DNA of 64,000 nt. Source: Lumbricus terrestris. Lineage: Eukaryota > Annelida > Clitellata > Crassiclitellata > Lumbricidae. Where the stretch lies: positions 16,833,295 through 16,897,294 of the forward strand of contig OX457037.1 in assembly GCA_949752735.1 (NCBI GenBank). The letters run 5' to 3'. The stretch's first letter is position 1, and every line of letters begins with the position of its first letter. The translations under genes were made by a program, and so were the position numbers. Under the pieces are notes generated by a model. That model had not been told where the DNA came from. It was given only the letters and a program-made list of their open reading frames with translations, and ran no database searches. This document shows, piece by piece, positions 45,375 through 56,769 of the stretch.

Positions 45375-47670
45375 TAGGGTGTCCCACGATTGCACAGGAA
45401 AAATATTTTTCTTGAAACTTGAAATGCAGTCCCTCCAAAAAGTTTCCTTATGGTCCTATGATAGTACCTGCCAAATTTCTGGACATTTTGAAAATATTTA
45501 GAGGCCGCTCAAAGCTCACATATAATATGTGTAAGTTGTCACAAATTATACGTGCGACATATAGGCCTATGAGTTTGAAATTTTCGGAGGTCCACACTTT
45601 GATCCCACTAGCGTGCTTATGTATTGCTTAATAACCTTATATTGCTCTGAAATACTAAAATCTACAAATATGCAACCTTATTGTATTTGCGAATGAGGTT
45701 TTTCAAGCATAAGGACGACAGTTAAGCTCTCGAGCAAACGAATGATGTAAATGTCGTGCACTAGGATTGCAGGTCGCTACCTCCACATGGCAATCATCAG
45801 TGGAGTAGAAATGAATAAGGTTAACAGATTGTCAGTCTGATTTTTCTCTAGTTGGTGGAAGTAGCCTACAAACATGTTGGTGTGCTAAAGTTGACCTCTG
45901 GACCAGGACAGGAATCAACGGTTGCAGTTTGAATCTTTTGAAGTCGTGAAAGTGTGATGCATTAGGCCTAATTATTGGCAAATGCTTTGAGACAACGGCT
46001 TTCAATAACTGCATATTAAATAGAGTTTGCAATGCCTTGCACCCTTCTACATCAGCCATCAGTCGTAACATCTTGTTAACATCACAGAAATCTTTTAAGT
46101 CCAGTTGCCTGGTGCATTCTTTGTGTCCTTGGTAAAAATTTGTCCATCAATGGTCTGTAATTAAGCTCTGCAAGCCATTTAAAGATGAATGCTCCAATCT
46201 GGTTCACCATCAACCAAACCCTCGACCAATGCTACTGCAGTCTGCATCTAACAAATCATAAGAATTCATTACTGAACAGCTTTAGCGTGGCCATACTCGA
46301 AATATGACTATCAAGAATTTTCAAAACTCTTGGTATTCATGGTTGGATTGAACAATTCGGTAGCATTTCGCAAGCCTGTTGCCATCACAGAGCAAGTTGG
46401 ATGGGTAAGGCAATATAGATCTAATTGCTTTATGATGGAAACGAATCACATATACAGTTGACGACCGTGAATTACAGGGCATCCAACCCAAACAAGTCTC
46501 AGATTTGTGATTGACATCTACAGTCAGGCGGTGTTCTCATGTAGAGTCACTGCTCTCTTTGAATTAATCCATAGCTTTATAATTCTGGCAATGCTGCTCT
46601 AGATGACAAGTCTGAAAATGATGCAACATCATTCTTGGTATACCAGCACCTAAGATATAAGAGATAGCAATTCTCTCTGTTCTTTCAGTGAGTTCTCATT
46701 AATGTGGAATAACGGGGTTATCTCTTCCTAAAAGTTTTTCCCAAACCATGCTGCGTTCAAATATAGTTTTCTCGATCTTTCGGTGAAAGAGTGGCGAGAT
46801 AGCCAATCGTATAAGACCACGTGTGATTTTTCATAACGTTGGTCTGTGTAAATGACTGTGCTGAACAAACATGACGCAGCTTTGATACAGAATTTCAGCT
46901 CAACGATAACGAAGAACGTAGATCGGAGACAATTTCTCGTACAGGTTGTCGAAAAACACAGGCACATGTTTTCTAACCACAATTGTGACAATCTTGTTGA
47001 CATGTGTAAATGTAGAACGTAGAACTGAAGAACAATTTGAGTGCAGTGATGTAGAATCAGCAGATCAGTATGAGAATAGTAAAAAAAATAACGGTCCAGA
47101 CGTTGATTTGTTGTGTAGCTGCATGGGGTGTGCAATTAAAACTTTACTGTGTGGTCCTAGGACAAATAGGGGTTGAACCTCACAGCCCCCTCAGAATTTC
47201 TTACTATGAAGCAGATGAAGGTATGGAGGAGCTAAAACCACGACTTGTTACATTATCAAGAGTTTGTAATGACTACTCCCAATGATTAGTTGTGTGTGCA
47301 CTGATATTGTGTCCAAAGTTCAAAAATCTCAAATTTTTCTCGATTTTGCATTTTTTGAGCATAAGACTATGCCCAAAATATCCATTGTATCCAATAAAGT
47401 TAAATACCTGTTAATTCTACCATTCACGAGCTTTCCAAGGGTAGTAAATTTGTTATAATAGGATCAACGATTGGGATATAAAGGCATTTAGAAGTTGGAC
47501 ACATCAGGCGCAAATTATGCCAATATGGGTTAAATTTGGGCGGCTTGAGCCACCCCTAAATATTTTTTTAGTGTCATAAAACTTTACAGGTGTTATTATG
47601 GGACCATATGGAAACTTTTTAGGGGGACTGCATTTCAAGTTTCTAGAAAAATATTTGTTGGGACACCCTA
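45375..47670. mobile_element. TAGGGTG-end element with long TIRs, copy 2 (2.3 kb)
   Basis: TAGGGTGTCCCA and TGGGACACCCTA begin terminal inverted repeats of about 170 bp (for example AAACTTGAAATGCAGTCCC near 45416 against GGGACTGCATTTCAAGTTT near 47624). The flanks are ATGTATGT on both sides, as expected for an 8-bp duplication inside an ATGT microsatellite. It contains a stretch homologous to the element at 24478-26152. No transposase recognised. Confidence 0.9.
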
Positions 47671-47708
47671 ATGTATGTATGTATGTATGTATGTATGTAT
47701 GTATGTAT
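47671..47708. repeat. (ATGT)n microsatellite between two elements
   Basis: About nine ATGT units. A further block lies at 48945-49000 beyond the next element. Confidence 0.93.
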
Positions 47709-48946
47709 GGGGGAACGGACATTTCCCCCCCTGGACATTTCCCCCCCCGGACATTTCCCCCCCCGGACATTTCCCCCCCCGGACGTTTCCCCCCTACCCT
47801 AGGACATTTCCCCCCCCGTATGCGGAAACCATTGTTTTTTATGGTCTTCAACATATGAAAAAGCGCTTGAGAAATGGAAGCTGGATGAAGACATTTTACA
47901 TGTGAAATAGAAGGTGGATTGATGAAAAAAATGCAAGTTAAATAGAAGCCGGATGAAGGTATTTTTAGATCTGAAATAGAAGCTGGATTGATGAAAAAAC
48001 GCAAGTTAAATAGAAGCTGGATGAAGGTATTTTTTGATCTGAAATAGAAGCTGGATTGATGAAAAATTGCAAGTTAAATAGAAGCTGGATGAAGGTATTT
48101 TTTGATCTGAAATAGAAGCTGGATTGATGAAAAAACGCAAGTTAAATAGAAGCCGGATGAAGGTATTTTTAGATCTGAAATAGAAGCTGGATTGATGAAA
48201 AAACGCAAGTTAAATAGAAGCTGGATGAAGGTATTTTTTGATCTGAAATAGAAGCTGGATTGATGAAAAATTGCAAGTTAAATAGAAGCTGGATGAAGGT
48301 ATTTTTTGATCTGAAATAGAAGCTGGATTGATGAAAAAACGCAAGTTAAATAGAAGCCGGATGAAGGTATTTTTAGATCTGAAATAGAAGCTGGATTGAT
48401 GAAAAATACAAGTTAAATAGAAGCTGGATGAAAGTATTTTTTGATCTTAAATAGACGCTTTATTGATGAAAAAACGCAAGTTAAATAGAAGCTGGATGAA
48501 GGTATTTTTTGATCTGAAATAGAAGCTGGATTGATGAAAAATTGCAAGTTAAATAGAAGCTGGATGAAGGTATTTTTTGATCTGAAATAGAAGCTGGATT
48601 GATGAAAAAACGCAAGTTAAATAGAAGCCGGATGAAGGTATTTTTAGATCTGAAATAGAAGCTGGATTGATGAAAAATACAAGTTAAATAGAAGCTGGAT
48701 GAAAGTATTTTTTGATCTTAAATAGACGCTTTATTGATGAAAAAATGCAAGTTAAATAGAAGCTGGATGAAGGTATTTATAGATCTGAAATAGAAGCTGG
48801 ATTGACTTAAGGGGGGGGAAATGTCCGGGGGGGGAAATGTCCTAGTCGAAATCGGGGGGGGGGAAACGTCCAGGGGGGGAAATGTCCGGGGGGGGGGAAA
48901 TGTCCGGGGGGGGAAATGTCCAGGGGGGGAAATGTCCGCCATCCGT
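47709..48946. mobile_element. inverted GGACATTTCCCCCC-array element with satellite core
   Basis: The left end carries five to six units of GGACATTTCCCCCCCC (47717-47818); the right end carries six units in inverted orientation, GGGGGGAAATGTCC (about 48810-48940). Between them is a 68-bp satellite. Outer sequences (CGGACATTT left, AAATGTCCG right) are inverted, and both sides abut ATGT microsatellite, consistent with insertion into it. A precise duplication cannot be read because of the microsatellite. No protein-coding sequence. Confidence 0.75.
47870..48806. repeat. 34/68-bp satellite with 204-bp higher-order repeat
   Basis: Each 68-bp unit consists of two diverged 34-bp halves, TAGAAGCTGGATTGATGAAA... 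and TAGAAGCTGGATGAAGGTAT... Units recur at 47951, 48019, 48087, 48155 and 48223, exactly 68 bp apart. The variant GAAGCCGGATGAAGG recurs at 47951, 48155 and 48359, a 204-bp period, and again at 48629 after a variant block. Confidence 0.96.
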
Positions 48947-49000
48947 ATGTATGTATGTATGTACATGTATGTATGTATGTATGTATGTATGTATGCAGCC
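48945..49000. repeat. (ATGT)n microsatellite
   Basis: GTATGTATGT units with one GTACATGT interruption. Confidence 0.93.
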
Positions 49001-50717
49001 TATGTATGCCCCGACTGAGAATTTCGTCATCTCGGTCTCGTGATATTTTGGGCTCATTTAGAATCGTCTCAGGGTCGCTTGGGTGACTTTGTGAATTATC
49101 ATAATTTAACCGCTGTTACGTTACCATACTATTTTAGGTACATGTAGCCTACTAACTAAGACTCATAATATGATTTAGTGTTAAGTTAGCGACACGACTG
49201 TCACTAACTGAATCAATGCTCTATGGCATACAGACAAGTCAACGATAAAAACTAAGCAGTTACCATCTAAATTTTTGCATCGATGATTCGCATAATTTGC
49301 ATAGTTTCGTGCGTCTTGCCTGTGCACCCTGCGTCTTGTAACGAAGACAATAAAATTTAACATCGAATATAGATCTACACAACAAAAATCTGTTAAAGAT
49401 CTTCATTTAACTGATAATCTCGCGACTTTGGGTACACTCTAACGCGACGAAACATTTCCGAAATCTGGCAACCCTGAATAAGGCCGATGCAAGCTGAATA
49501 ATTATGCATGACTATAATATAATTATTATTATTATTGTTGTGAAAGACAACATTGCGACTTACCTTATAGACCGCTGCACATTCGTTGCATAGGCTGCCC
49601 TTGATAGCAGTTACAGAGCTCTAATTGCTGGTAATTTTAAACTTCACAGATGGCTCACTTTTACCAATAACATAACATTTATATCAATACAACCAACATA
49701 GACATTACTTCGCCATGCAGTGCGCCAACATCTTGCTCTTGACGTAAAATCCATTGCAGCGATTAATCTAACTGCACCGAGTGTTCAGACTGAATTGTCA
49801 TGACTGTAGCATCGGGGTTCTTCCCGTGCATCTTCGCCATCAGGTATCAGCTAGAACTGATACCCACGCAATTCACTTAGTTGGTGACTGACACAAGCCA
49901 AGAAAACTACCGGGTAGCCTACTTTTGCGTACGTGTCTCCATCCAGCGGTGATAGTCAAGCAGTCTACTACGGATATAATCAATGAATGGCAGTGAGAAC
50001 GCAGGCGTAAGGCTGTGTGCCTATGGTGTGTATTTTATTTAATGATTCGTTGTCGTCGACTACAGGCTATTCAGGCGTGGCTTGGCACCAACCGAAAGCC
50101 GCAGAGTTGTGCTTACCTGCTGCTGTCAAGGACTCAAGGTACAGTTAGGTAACTCAAATGTTCACCACCGCGTCCGTATTACGACAAAATAAATCACGAT
50201 AGGCTACGATTGGTTTGTGGTTTAGTAATACGACAACATTATAAATCATTTCTAAATCATGATCAGTTTGCGGTTTAGCCTTTGCATCCCGAAAAGCTGT
50301 AAGCTTAGAATAGTTTCACTGCACTGTGGGGTTATTTATTCATTGTCAGTTTCAAGGTATCTGGATCGATGATTAAGTAAATGACTGATTGATCGATTGA
50401 AAATGAACACGTGTTTTAATTAATGTATCTTATTATAATATGACAGACTACTATCATCGGTACGGTATTAACTTTTCACATGGTGATGCACTATAGGCTA
50501 ATATTTTAATTTAGGCCTAAGCTTAGGCCTATCGTTTAGAGTCTAATTTCCAGAGATTCAATGTTGTTCAATGTTCAGTTTTTCATATAGACCCCTGCTT
50601 TGTTTGTAAAGTTTTTTCAGCAATATTTCCGTGAAAACTTATGTAAATTCTAGAAATGTTATACTTTTTATTCTCATGACTTTTAGTTTTTTACTTCAAT
50701 GATTCGCAGTCGAGAAA
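49001..50717. other. no recognised gene
   Basis: TCTGGCAACCCTG at about 49463 looks like an isolated hAT-type end without a partner. TAGGCCTA at 50512 and 50524. No coding family recognised. Confidence 0.45.
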
Positions 50718-51660
50718 GTAAGTAGGTAAGTAGCCTTTATTTGCATCCGACAATCGTACATTCATTACATTGCATATCAAAACGAATAAGCTTACCTACA
50801 TTTAAAAAATTACGATAGATAACAGCAGTTAAAGTCATGTATAGCTAAATATAATTGAAAATGCATCTGTTAATAAAACTATTTTTTTGACAAATTTGTT
50901 TTAACGAGAGGCAGCATGAAAGGATGTCCTCTCTTGCGGAGTAGATACCTGTCCTCCAGAAGAGGTGGCAGGAGCTGGTGAATGCAATGGCCAAAGAATT
51001 GAGGCCGCCTGAAAATTATCTACTTGTTTTTGAGACGCTTATGTTTAGTTTGTTTACGATGGCCCACAGCTTAATATTATCAAATTCTTCATGAAGTCCA
51101 ATGGTGGCAGTTTCCGGATTTAATAAGCTCAGGTCATCAGCATATTTACACAAGTGCTTGTCGTCATATAAGGTGCAGAGAGCTGCAATGAATATGATAC
51201 ACAGAACTGGTTTGAGCCCAGACCCTTGTGCGATACTTTGAGTTATCGGTAGGCTATAGCCAGTTGGATAGCTTGCCGTCTAATCTCACAGACTGCGTTC
51301 GACCGCTTAAGAAGTTATAGCAATACAATTATAGATGTTAGGAGGAATATTGAGAGCTTTCAGTTTCTGGAGGAGAATAAGGTGGTTGATGGATTCGAAC
51401 GCCTTCGAAAAATCCACAAGAAGACAGCGAACATAGGTGTTACGCTCAAGAAGATTGGTTATTTTGTGTAGGAGATAGACAAGAGCACACGTAGTGCTTC
51501 CCGTCGGACGAAAAGCGAACTGATCAGATAACATATTATGCTCAGGAATAGCAGGAAGCAAGAAGTGTTGCAAAGCAATTTTTCAACTATTCCAGAGAGA
51601 ATCGGAGTGACTGAAAATGGTTCGTAAATCCGTGAGACCGTGAGAAAATGCTTCTTTAAA
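50718..51660 (-). pseudogene. LINE reverse transcriptase fragment, internally deleted
   Basis: On the minus strand: VTPILSGIVEKLL (about 51605-51567), QFAFRPTGSTTCALVYLLHK (about 51517), motif A RCLLVDFSKAFESINH (about 51432), SGRTQSVRLDGKLSNWL (about 51305), an AQGSGLKPV-type block (about 51225) and the catalytic CKYADDLSLL (about 51150). The frame then jumps to a C-terminal LRKRGHPFMLPLVKTNL-type stretch (about 50945-50890). The element ends near 50718 with ATGCAAATAAAGGCTACTTAC, a 3' UTR-like end. Several frameshifts and a deletion between YADD and the C-terminus. A different family from the 38290-42205 LINE. Confidence 0.88.
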
Positions 51661-51777
51661 CACAGAACGTTGCTGTTCTAAAGCAAATAATAATTAACTC
51701 GTCTTGCTATAACCGTAAATCCACGTGTCTTCAATGAACAATGAATTTAAATCCACTTACAATGAAGGGTGTTCATA

Positions 51778-52156
51778 CAGGGGCGGATGGCCCCCCGTTT
51801 AAAAATTGCATGGAACGTGGCCCCCCATTTGGTTTCAACAAGCCATTAAATAAATGTAGCGGGAGAGAAAAACAGGACATCGTATGGGACGCGGCCCTCC
51901 CGTTCGATTTAGCGGTTGAAATGGTATCTTCTTTTCCCGGAAAATTGATCGATGACTAAAGAAAAAAAGAAAAAAAGGTCATCAGTTTTTTCGGCGGTTG
52001 AAATGGTATCTTTTCCCGGAAAATTGGTCGATGACTAAAGAAAATAAAGGTCATCAGTTTATTCGGCGGCGCAACGGAATTTTTCCCCTGTCCCACCAAC
52101 AAGACCCTAAATTTTGCCCCCCCCTTCGAAAATTTCTGTAGGCCTATCAGCCCTTG
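51778..52156. mobile_element. hAT-type MITE, 379 bp (CAGGGGCGGAT)
   Basis: CAGGGGCGGAT and a worn right end ATCAGCCCTTG, with an exact 8-bp duplication TGTTCATA (51770-51777, 52157-52164). An internal direct repeat carries ATGGTATCTT...TTCCCGGAAAATTG twice, each followed by GATGACTAAAG...GGTCATCAG (about 51951 and 52030). Same family type as 29699-30065. Confidence 0.93.
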
Positions 52157-52383
52157 TGTTCATATAATAGAACCCAAACATACAATCAGAAAAGACTTCG
52201 CACGGTAGGTGTAGACCCGAATTTCATCACATCCAAGTAGGCCTAACAAAGGCATTGCTGACCAAGTGGTGTTTACCCAGTTTGTTCAGTCATTCAAACG
52301 CTCCACTCAATATAGGCAGAGATCGGGATTCGTTCCGCTCTGATTAATGTGTGTGCTCACCGATCACGGGTTATGAGCCTCCT

Positions 52384-52619
52384 CATGGGCGGAGTTTGGT
52401 TTCCGTTTTGCGGGGGGGGCTGCAAGACTTGGTCCAGAACGAGCGGCGCCGATAATATTTTCTCGTTTCGGCCCAAAAAGTTTTTTTTAGCCATTTGGTT
52501 GAAAGTTCTTGGGAGGGGGAGGCTAAGCCCGAAAAAGATAGCCTACCATTTACACGGTAAAACATGAATCTGGGACATCTGGGGGCTGAGGCCCTTGCCC
52601 CTGACAGACTCCGCCCATG
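52384..52619. mobile_element. hAT-type MITE, 236 bp (CATGGGCGGAG)
   Basis: CATGGGCGGAGTTTGG and GACTCCGCCCATG ends, flanked by AGCCTCCT and AACCTCCT (7 of 8 bases). Confidence 0.88.
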
Positions 52620-52839
52620 AACCTCCTATTTTATATACTGTAAATCTTAGTATTTATTCTTTGATCTACAGAAGAAATTCTTAAACGATATTTGTGCTGG
52701 ACCAGCCGAACGAAACATCGACCTAGGCGGTAGGACACTTTCGTGTTACTGTATAACCTAGTTAGATTGTTTACACGTAGCCTACACATGCCTCTATCAC
52801 CAGCTTCACTCATTCGTTCATTCATATACGGAGATTTTT

Positions 52840-52940
52840 ATACCGGTAACGATGTAGTACCCATGGGTACTACTCGGGAGCGCTCCCGCTCCCGCTCCAA
52901 CTGAAGCCCGGCTGAAATGGATGGCTAAAACTGCAACGAA
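52840..52940 (-). mobile_element. worn LINE/SINE tail copy
   Basis: CTACTCGGGAGCGCTCCCGC and AAGCCCGGCTGAAATGGATG resemble the region next to the LINE stop at 18712-18790 (CTACTCAGAGGCGCTCCCGA, AAGCCCGGTCAAAA). Confidence 0.5.
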
Positions 52941-53156
52941 ACGCAGGTTTTATAATTTGGAATGAGTGTAAGCTTGAAATGACAAAGATGTCCAGCAGTC
53001 TCAATGGGGGAGGTGATTTTGGGGTGGGGTGAGCGAGAAACATAAGTGTGCGCGCATTTTAGACTTTGGGCTACGAGACACGAGGGCATTATTCTGCATT
53101 CAAACTTCAGCCTGGTAAGAAAGAAGCACCCTGCCAGTCTTCCATAACTATAGTAT

Positions 53157-53462
53157 GGCGCATATTGAAACGAAAAGTCTCAGGCGTTTTATATCTTTGG
53201 TGTAAAGTGTAATAGTCCTAATATCGACTTTCATCCTGTACACGTTTTGGACAATGACTATGAAAAACATAATTAACGTTCTTCGTGACAGTTGGGCCTT
53301 CTACAACTGTGGAAGTTGTTGTGTGTTGCCGCATGGATAGTATCTTGAAATCTCAGCAACTCTATAGTGAAACAAGCAAACTATTAGCCTAACGGGAAAC
53401 ATATAATTTTTTATCTGTTCACAATGATTACAATGACATACATCTATTTGAATAATTTAATT
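53157..53462 (-). pseudogene. duplicate of the 5' end and upstream region of the GT61 gene
   Basis: About 305 bases match 36832-37135 at roughly 88-90% identity by eye, including the start codon context (GATGAAAGTCGATATTAGGA), ACAACTGTGGAAGTTGTTG and the AT-rich segment upstream. The copy stops abruptly at about codon 26 of the gene, inside the membrane anchor, and the catalytic domain is absent. It is therefore a truncated duplicate that includes the putative promoter. Confidence 0.88.
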
Positions 53463-54296
53463 TTTTTTAAATTTCATCTTAGAAACGTTTAAGCAAATGC
53501 GGTACATTTGGGTTCTTCTTTAGCAGTGCGCTGCATTGTGTCCAATTTATTTTATTAGTCATTGTTAATCAAAACCTGTACTTTTACAGACAAATTTAAT
53601 CTTCTTTACAGGCATTGAGCAAATCGAAGCTAACGAGAGTTTAATTCGTATTGGGCAAAACATGTTTTCTGCCCATTTGTTAAGTGACGAAATGCTGCTA
53701 AGATGAAACAGAATATTTTCTGAACTGTGCAAAGTAGATTAAAAACCAGATTCATTCGAACCGCGCGATAGCTTGAATGTCTTGAAACAGACATCAGATC
53801 ATAATCGCAATCGTTATCTAGAAATTTCTATAGAGCCACTGTAACTTCACACGAAAGACTCTTGACTTCAAATGTGCTGTTAGCCTATATCTGCTGGACC
53901 GCTTAGTGTAAAATTGCAAGTGATCATGTTGTCCGGACTCTACATATCTGAAGACTTCTGTGGATAGCAGATGCACGATTGAAGCCGGCTGAGGCAGTAT
54001 CCACCCTGGTAGTTGGAACACTTCAATCCCGAACAACATGGGTCAACGTGGGGACTGCAAAGTTCAGCTTGCCAACGACACTAAAACAATCAATGCGCAA
54101 CACATGGCATTTTCAGATACATGTAATTGGCTCGAATCATAAAGGTAATGATGATTATTATTATTTCCTAGGTATTACGCTACTACTAATAGTTATTGAT
54201 ATTAGTAACATTGATGCTAATTAATTAATTATAATTATATTATCAATGATATTGCTAGTGATATTTCAACAATAAAAGTTCAAGGTATATTTCTGT
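53463..54296. other. no recognised gene
   Basis: Small antiparallel open stretches at 53818-54224 without recognisable domains. Confidence 0.4.
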
Positions 54297-54397
54297 CTCT
54301 CTCTCTCTCTACCTGTTTGTTCGTCCGTTCGTCCGTCCGTCCGTCCGTCCGTCCGTCCGTCCATCCATCCATCCATTCATCCATCCATCCATCTATC
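54297..54397. repeat. (CT)n-(CGTC)n-(CATC)n microsatellite
   Basis: CT run, then CGTC units (about 54321-54360), then CATC units to 54397. Confidence 0.93.
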
Positions 54398-54890
54398 TAA
54401 GATCGTTGGAATCTTCCGATTTAAGCTGCGAAGGTAGAAACTGCAGGCGAATTATTTTCCATCATTGATTCAGTCTTTATCCTTTGCGCGGTCACTCGCA
54501 ACCATTCGTTGGTCTCCGTACGTCTCCGGCTATCTCCGGAATAATCCGATTTCGTCGCTAGGGTGTCGTTAATGCGAAGAAGTCAGGGCGGATAATAATT
54601 AGCTGCCGAGCTCTACACGCACACTTAATGCATTTGGTCAGCGATCAATTTAAAAATAGCCCAACTGCATCGGTTGCAGTACCAGTTGTCTCGGCGCAAA
54701 TCTTTAGCACTGTGCAAATTTCTTCACTAGACGAAGAGCAACTCAAAATAGCAAAGAAGCTGCTGAACTTTTGAAAATATTTTCAGATGGGTTTGCTATC
54801 ACAGACTTTCAGATCATGGTTGCAAGACAGGGCTCCGTCAGACCATGAATCGGATACGAAAAACGAGTAATAAACACATAAGCCCCTCAA
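54398..54890. other. no gene seen
   Basis: No recognised coding sequence. Confidence 0.45.
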
Positions 54891-55251
54891 CAAGGCTTTT
54901 TTTAACGTGCATTTCTACACAAAATGTGCAGTTGTAAATGAATTTCTGCAGTTGTAAAAGTAGTTATGTGCAGTAAAAATCAATAGAAAAGTATAAAAGG
55001 CAATTGCAGGCCAGGTTTACCGTTTACCACAAAAAAGAAGGACATGTGCAGTAAAAAATAACCAGGTAGGTGAAATTTAAAAAAAAATCAAGTTGATGAC
55101 TGATAAAGTCATCAGTTTTTTCGTCGCCGTCTTGCGACATTTCTTGTGGAAGTTAATTTTCAGAAACGGCGAGAAAATTTTCGCCAAACAAAGCCGCACT
55201 AAAAAAACTTTCTGGTTGTGCAGTTGTAAAAATTTCTTGGAAAAAGCCCTG
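54891..55251 (-). mobile_element. relative of the 195-bp MITE family, 361 bp
   Basis: CAAGGCTTTTTTTAA and GAAAAAGCCCTG ends and the internal ACACAAAATGTGCAGTTGTA match the 195-bp family in the same orientation as 17122-17316. An added middle carries GATGACTGATAAAGTCATCAG (about 55095). Flanking 8-mers do not match, so boundaries are approximate. Confidence 0.75.
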
Positions 55252-55386
55252 ACCATTACACCTGATATTTACCATTACAATAGATATCCATCATAATTAT
55301 ATAGCAAATAATGACATCGCATTCCATAGATAATTAATTATCAGACCATTACGACGCGATTATACATCGTGTCGTATTATATCAAC

Positions 55387-55572
55387 CTGTTTGCTTGGTT
55401 GCATGATTCTCTTTATGACACTCAGTCCATCCTCATCTCTACCGTCTGACGTTTCATACGGTGGTCGCCACGGCGTTGCCATGGAGATCTCGCAGACAAC
55501 AAGCACGATAAACACCAGAGCAAGGACGCCGCATCCTCCGGTTGCTGAGAGAGACATCCTGGTCATCATCAC
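55387..55572 (-). CDS. candidate coding exon of a secreted peptide precursor
   Basis: An open minus-strand frame starts with a textbook signal peptide (MSLSATGG then CGVLALVFIVLVVCEISMA) followed by TPWRPPYETSDGRDEDGLSV and IKRIMQPSKQ. A dibasic KR lies about 24 residues after the predicted cleavage, as in neuropeptide or hormone precursors. On that strand TTGCCTTCAG/GTGATG looks like a splice acceptor just upstream of the ATG, and AAACAG/GTTGAT a donor at the end, so this would be the first coding exon with the 5' UTR split by an intron. No known peptide family is recognised, and downstream exons were not found. Confidence 0.4.
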
Positions 55573-55639
55573 CTGAAGGCAACCATGCAAAAATTATTAT
55601 TGTGGCATGACACACTTGCGTGACTTCAGTGTCATTTAT

Positions 55640-55797
55640 CGATAACGTAATATAATATATAATATAATATATAATCTATATTTTATAATACACATAATAT
55701 AATATATACATATATGTATATATTATATATATATATATATAATATATATAATAATATTATATATAATATATATATACATAATATATATAAATATCTA
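55640..55797. repeat. AT-rich palindromic (TA)n-type tract
   Basis: ATAATATATA and TATATAT runs with several self-complementary blocks. Confidence 0.85.
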
Positions 55798-56376
55798 TGT
55801 TAGAGAAGGAGGGAAGAAGTGATATGGAAATAAGGCGGAGGGTAACAATGGGGAAAACGGCAATGAACGGTCTGGGAAATATTTGGAAAGATAAATAAGT
55901 GAGCAGGGAAACAAAGAAAAGACTGGTAAGAGCACTGATCTTCCCGGTGGTCCTATATGGATGCGAGACATGGACAAAGACACTGGATATGGAAAAGAAG
56001 ATCAACGCTTGCGAGATGTGGATTTGGAGAAAAATGCTAAGGATTTCATAGACGGAGAAGAGAACTAACGAATGGGTGCGCGGGGAGCTCGGAATAGAGA
56101 GAGAGAGAGGAGACACTACAGCAAACAGCAACTTGGAGGAAATTGAGCTACTTCGGCCATGTGATGAGATCTAACGGTTTGGAAAAGGAGCTGATGACGG
56201 CATGCGGTGAGGGAAGGAAGAGACGCGGAAGACCAAGGAAGAGATGGCTGGATGAAGTACAGGAAAAGTCTGGCATGAGCCAGGAGCAGCTAAAAGAGGC
56301 GACAAGAGAGAGGAAACACTGGAGAGGATACATCAAAACTGTCGCCAGAGTTCCAAGAGCTGACGGCACCAGGTGA
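55798..56376 (+). pseudogene. LINE ORF2 C-terminal fragment, one stop and one frameshift
   Basis: From about 55824 the plus strand reads MEIRRRVTMGKTAMNGLGNI then WKDK, then LVRALIFPVVLYGCETWTKT, LDMEKKINACEMWIWRKMLR and IS-stop-TEKRTN. After a frameshift near 56100-56140 it continues as LSYFGHVMRSNGLEKELM, GRPRKRWLDEVQ and ends at 56376. This is the standard post-RT part of RTE/CR1-like LINE proteins. The 3' end abuts a (TA)n run (56382-56412). The catalytic core is absent (5' truncated). Confidence 0.92.
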
Positions 56377-56769
56377 CCAGATGATATATATATATATATA
56401 TATATATATATCATCGATCATTTTTCTCACTGATTAATGACTGTAGCCTAATATTTTTAGCTGAACTTTATGATAATTATTATTTTATTCTTGACACCGT
56501 GTATACACATTTCAGATCGCATTCGCAGTAGTAGTATTCGAAATCTCTCAATGGTTCCAGTGCTACTTAGAAGCTGTGCGCAAAAGTGCCAGCTTATTTG
56601 TTTCACTTCTTTGTCACACGAGCGAGGATCACTGTGTTCAAGAGCGATTCTTTGCTACGTGTTTGATTAGACTCACGTTAATGAATTCCCTTTCCTCCAC
56701 TCCGCGCGAGATTTTCCTTTTTGGGTCGTTCTCTACACATCTCCTTCCCTAAATCTGTTTCCTCATAAG
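56377..56769. other. no gene; (TA)n at 56382-56412
   Basis: (TA)n run at the LINE 3' end, then noncoding sequence. Confidence 0.55.

Noticed and set aside
47709..47820. Telomere-like or G-quadruplex telomeric repeats
   Set aside because: The unit (GGACATTT plus C tract) is not TTAGGG-like and the arrays are paired in inverted orientation inside a chromosome segment.
49440..49475. hAT-type end TCTGGCAACCCTG
   Set aside because: Single end only, no partner with a matching duplication within the window.
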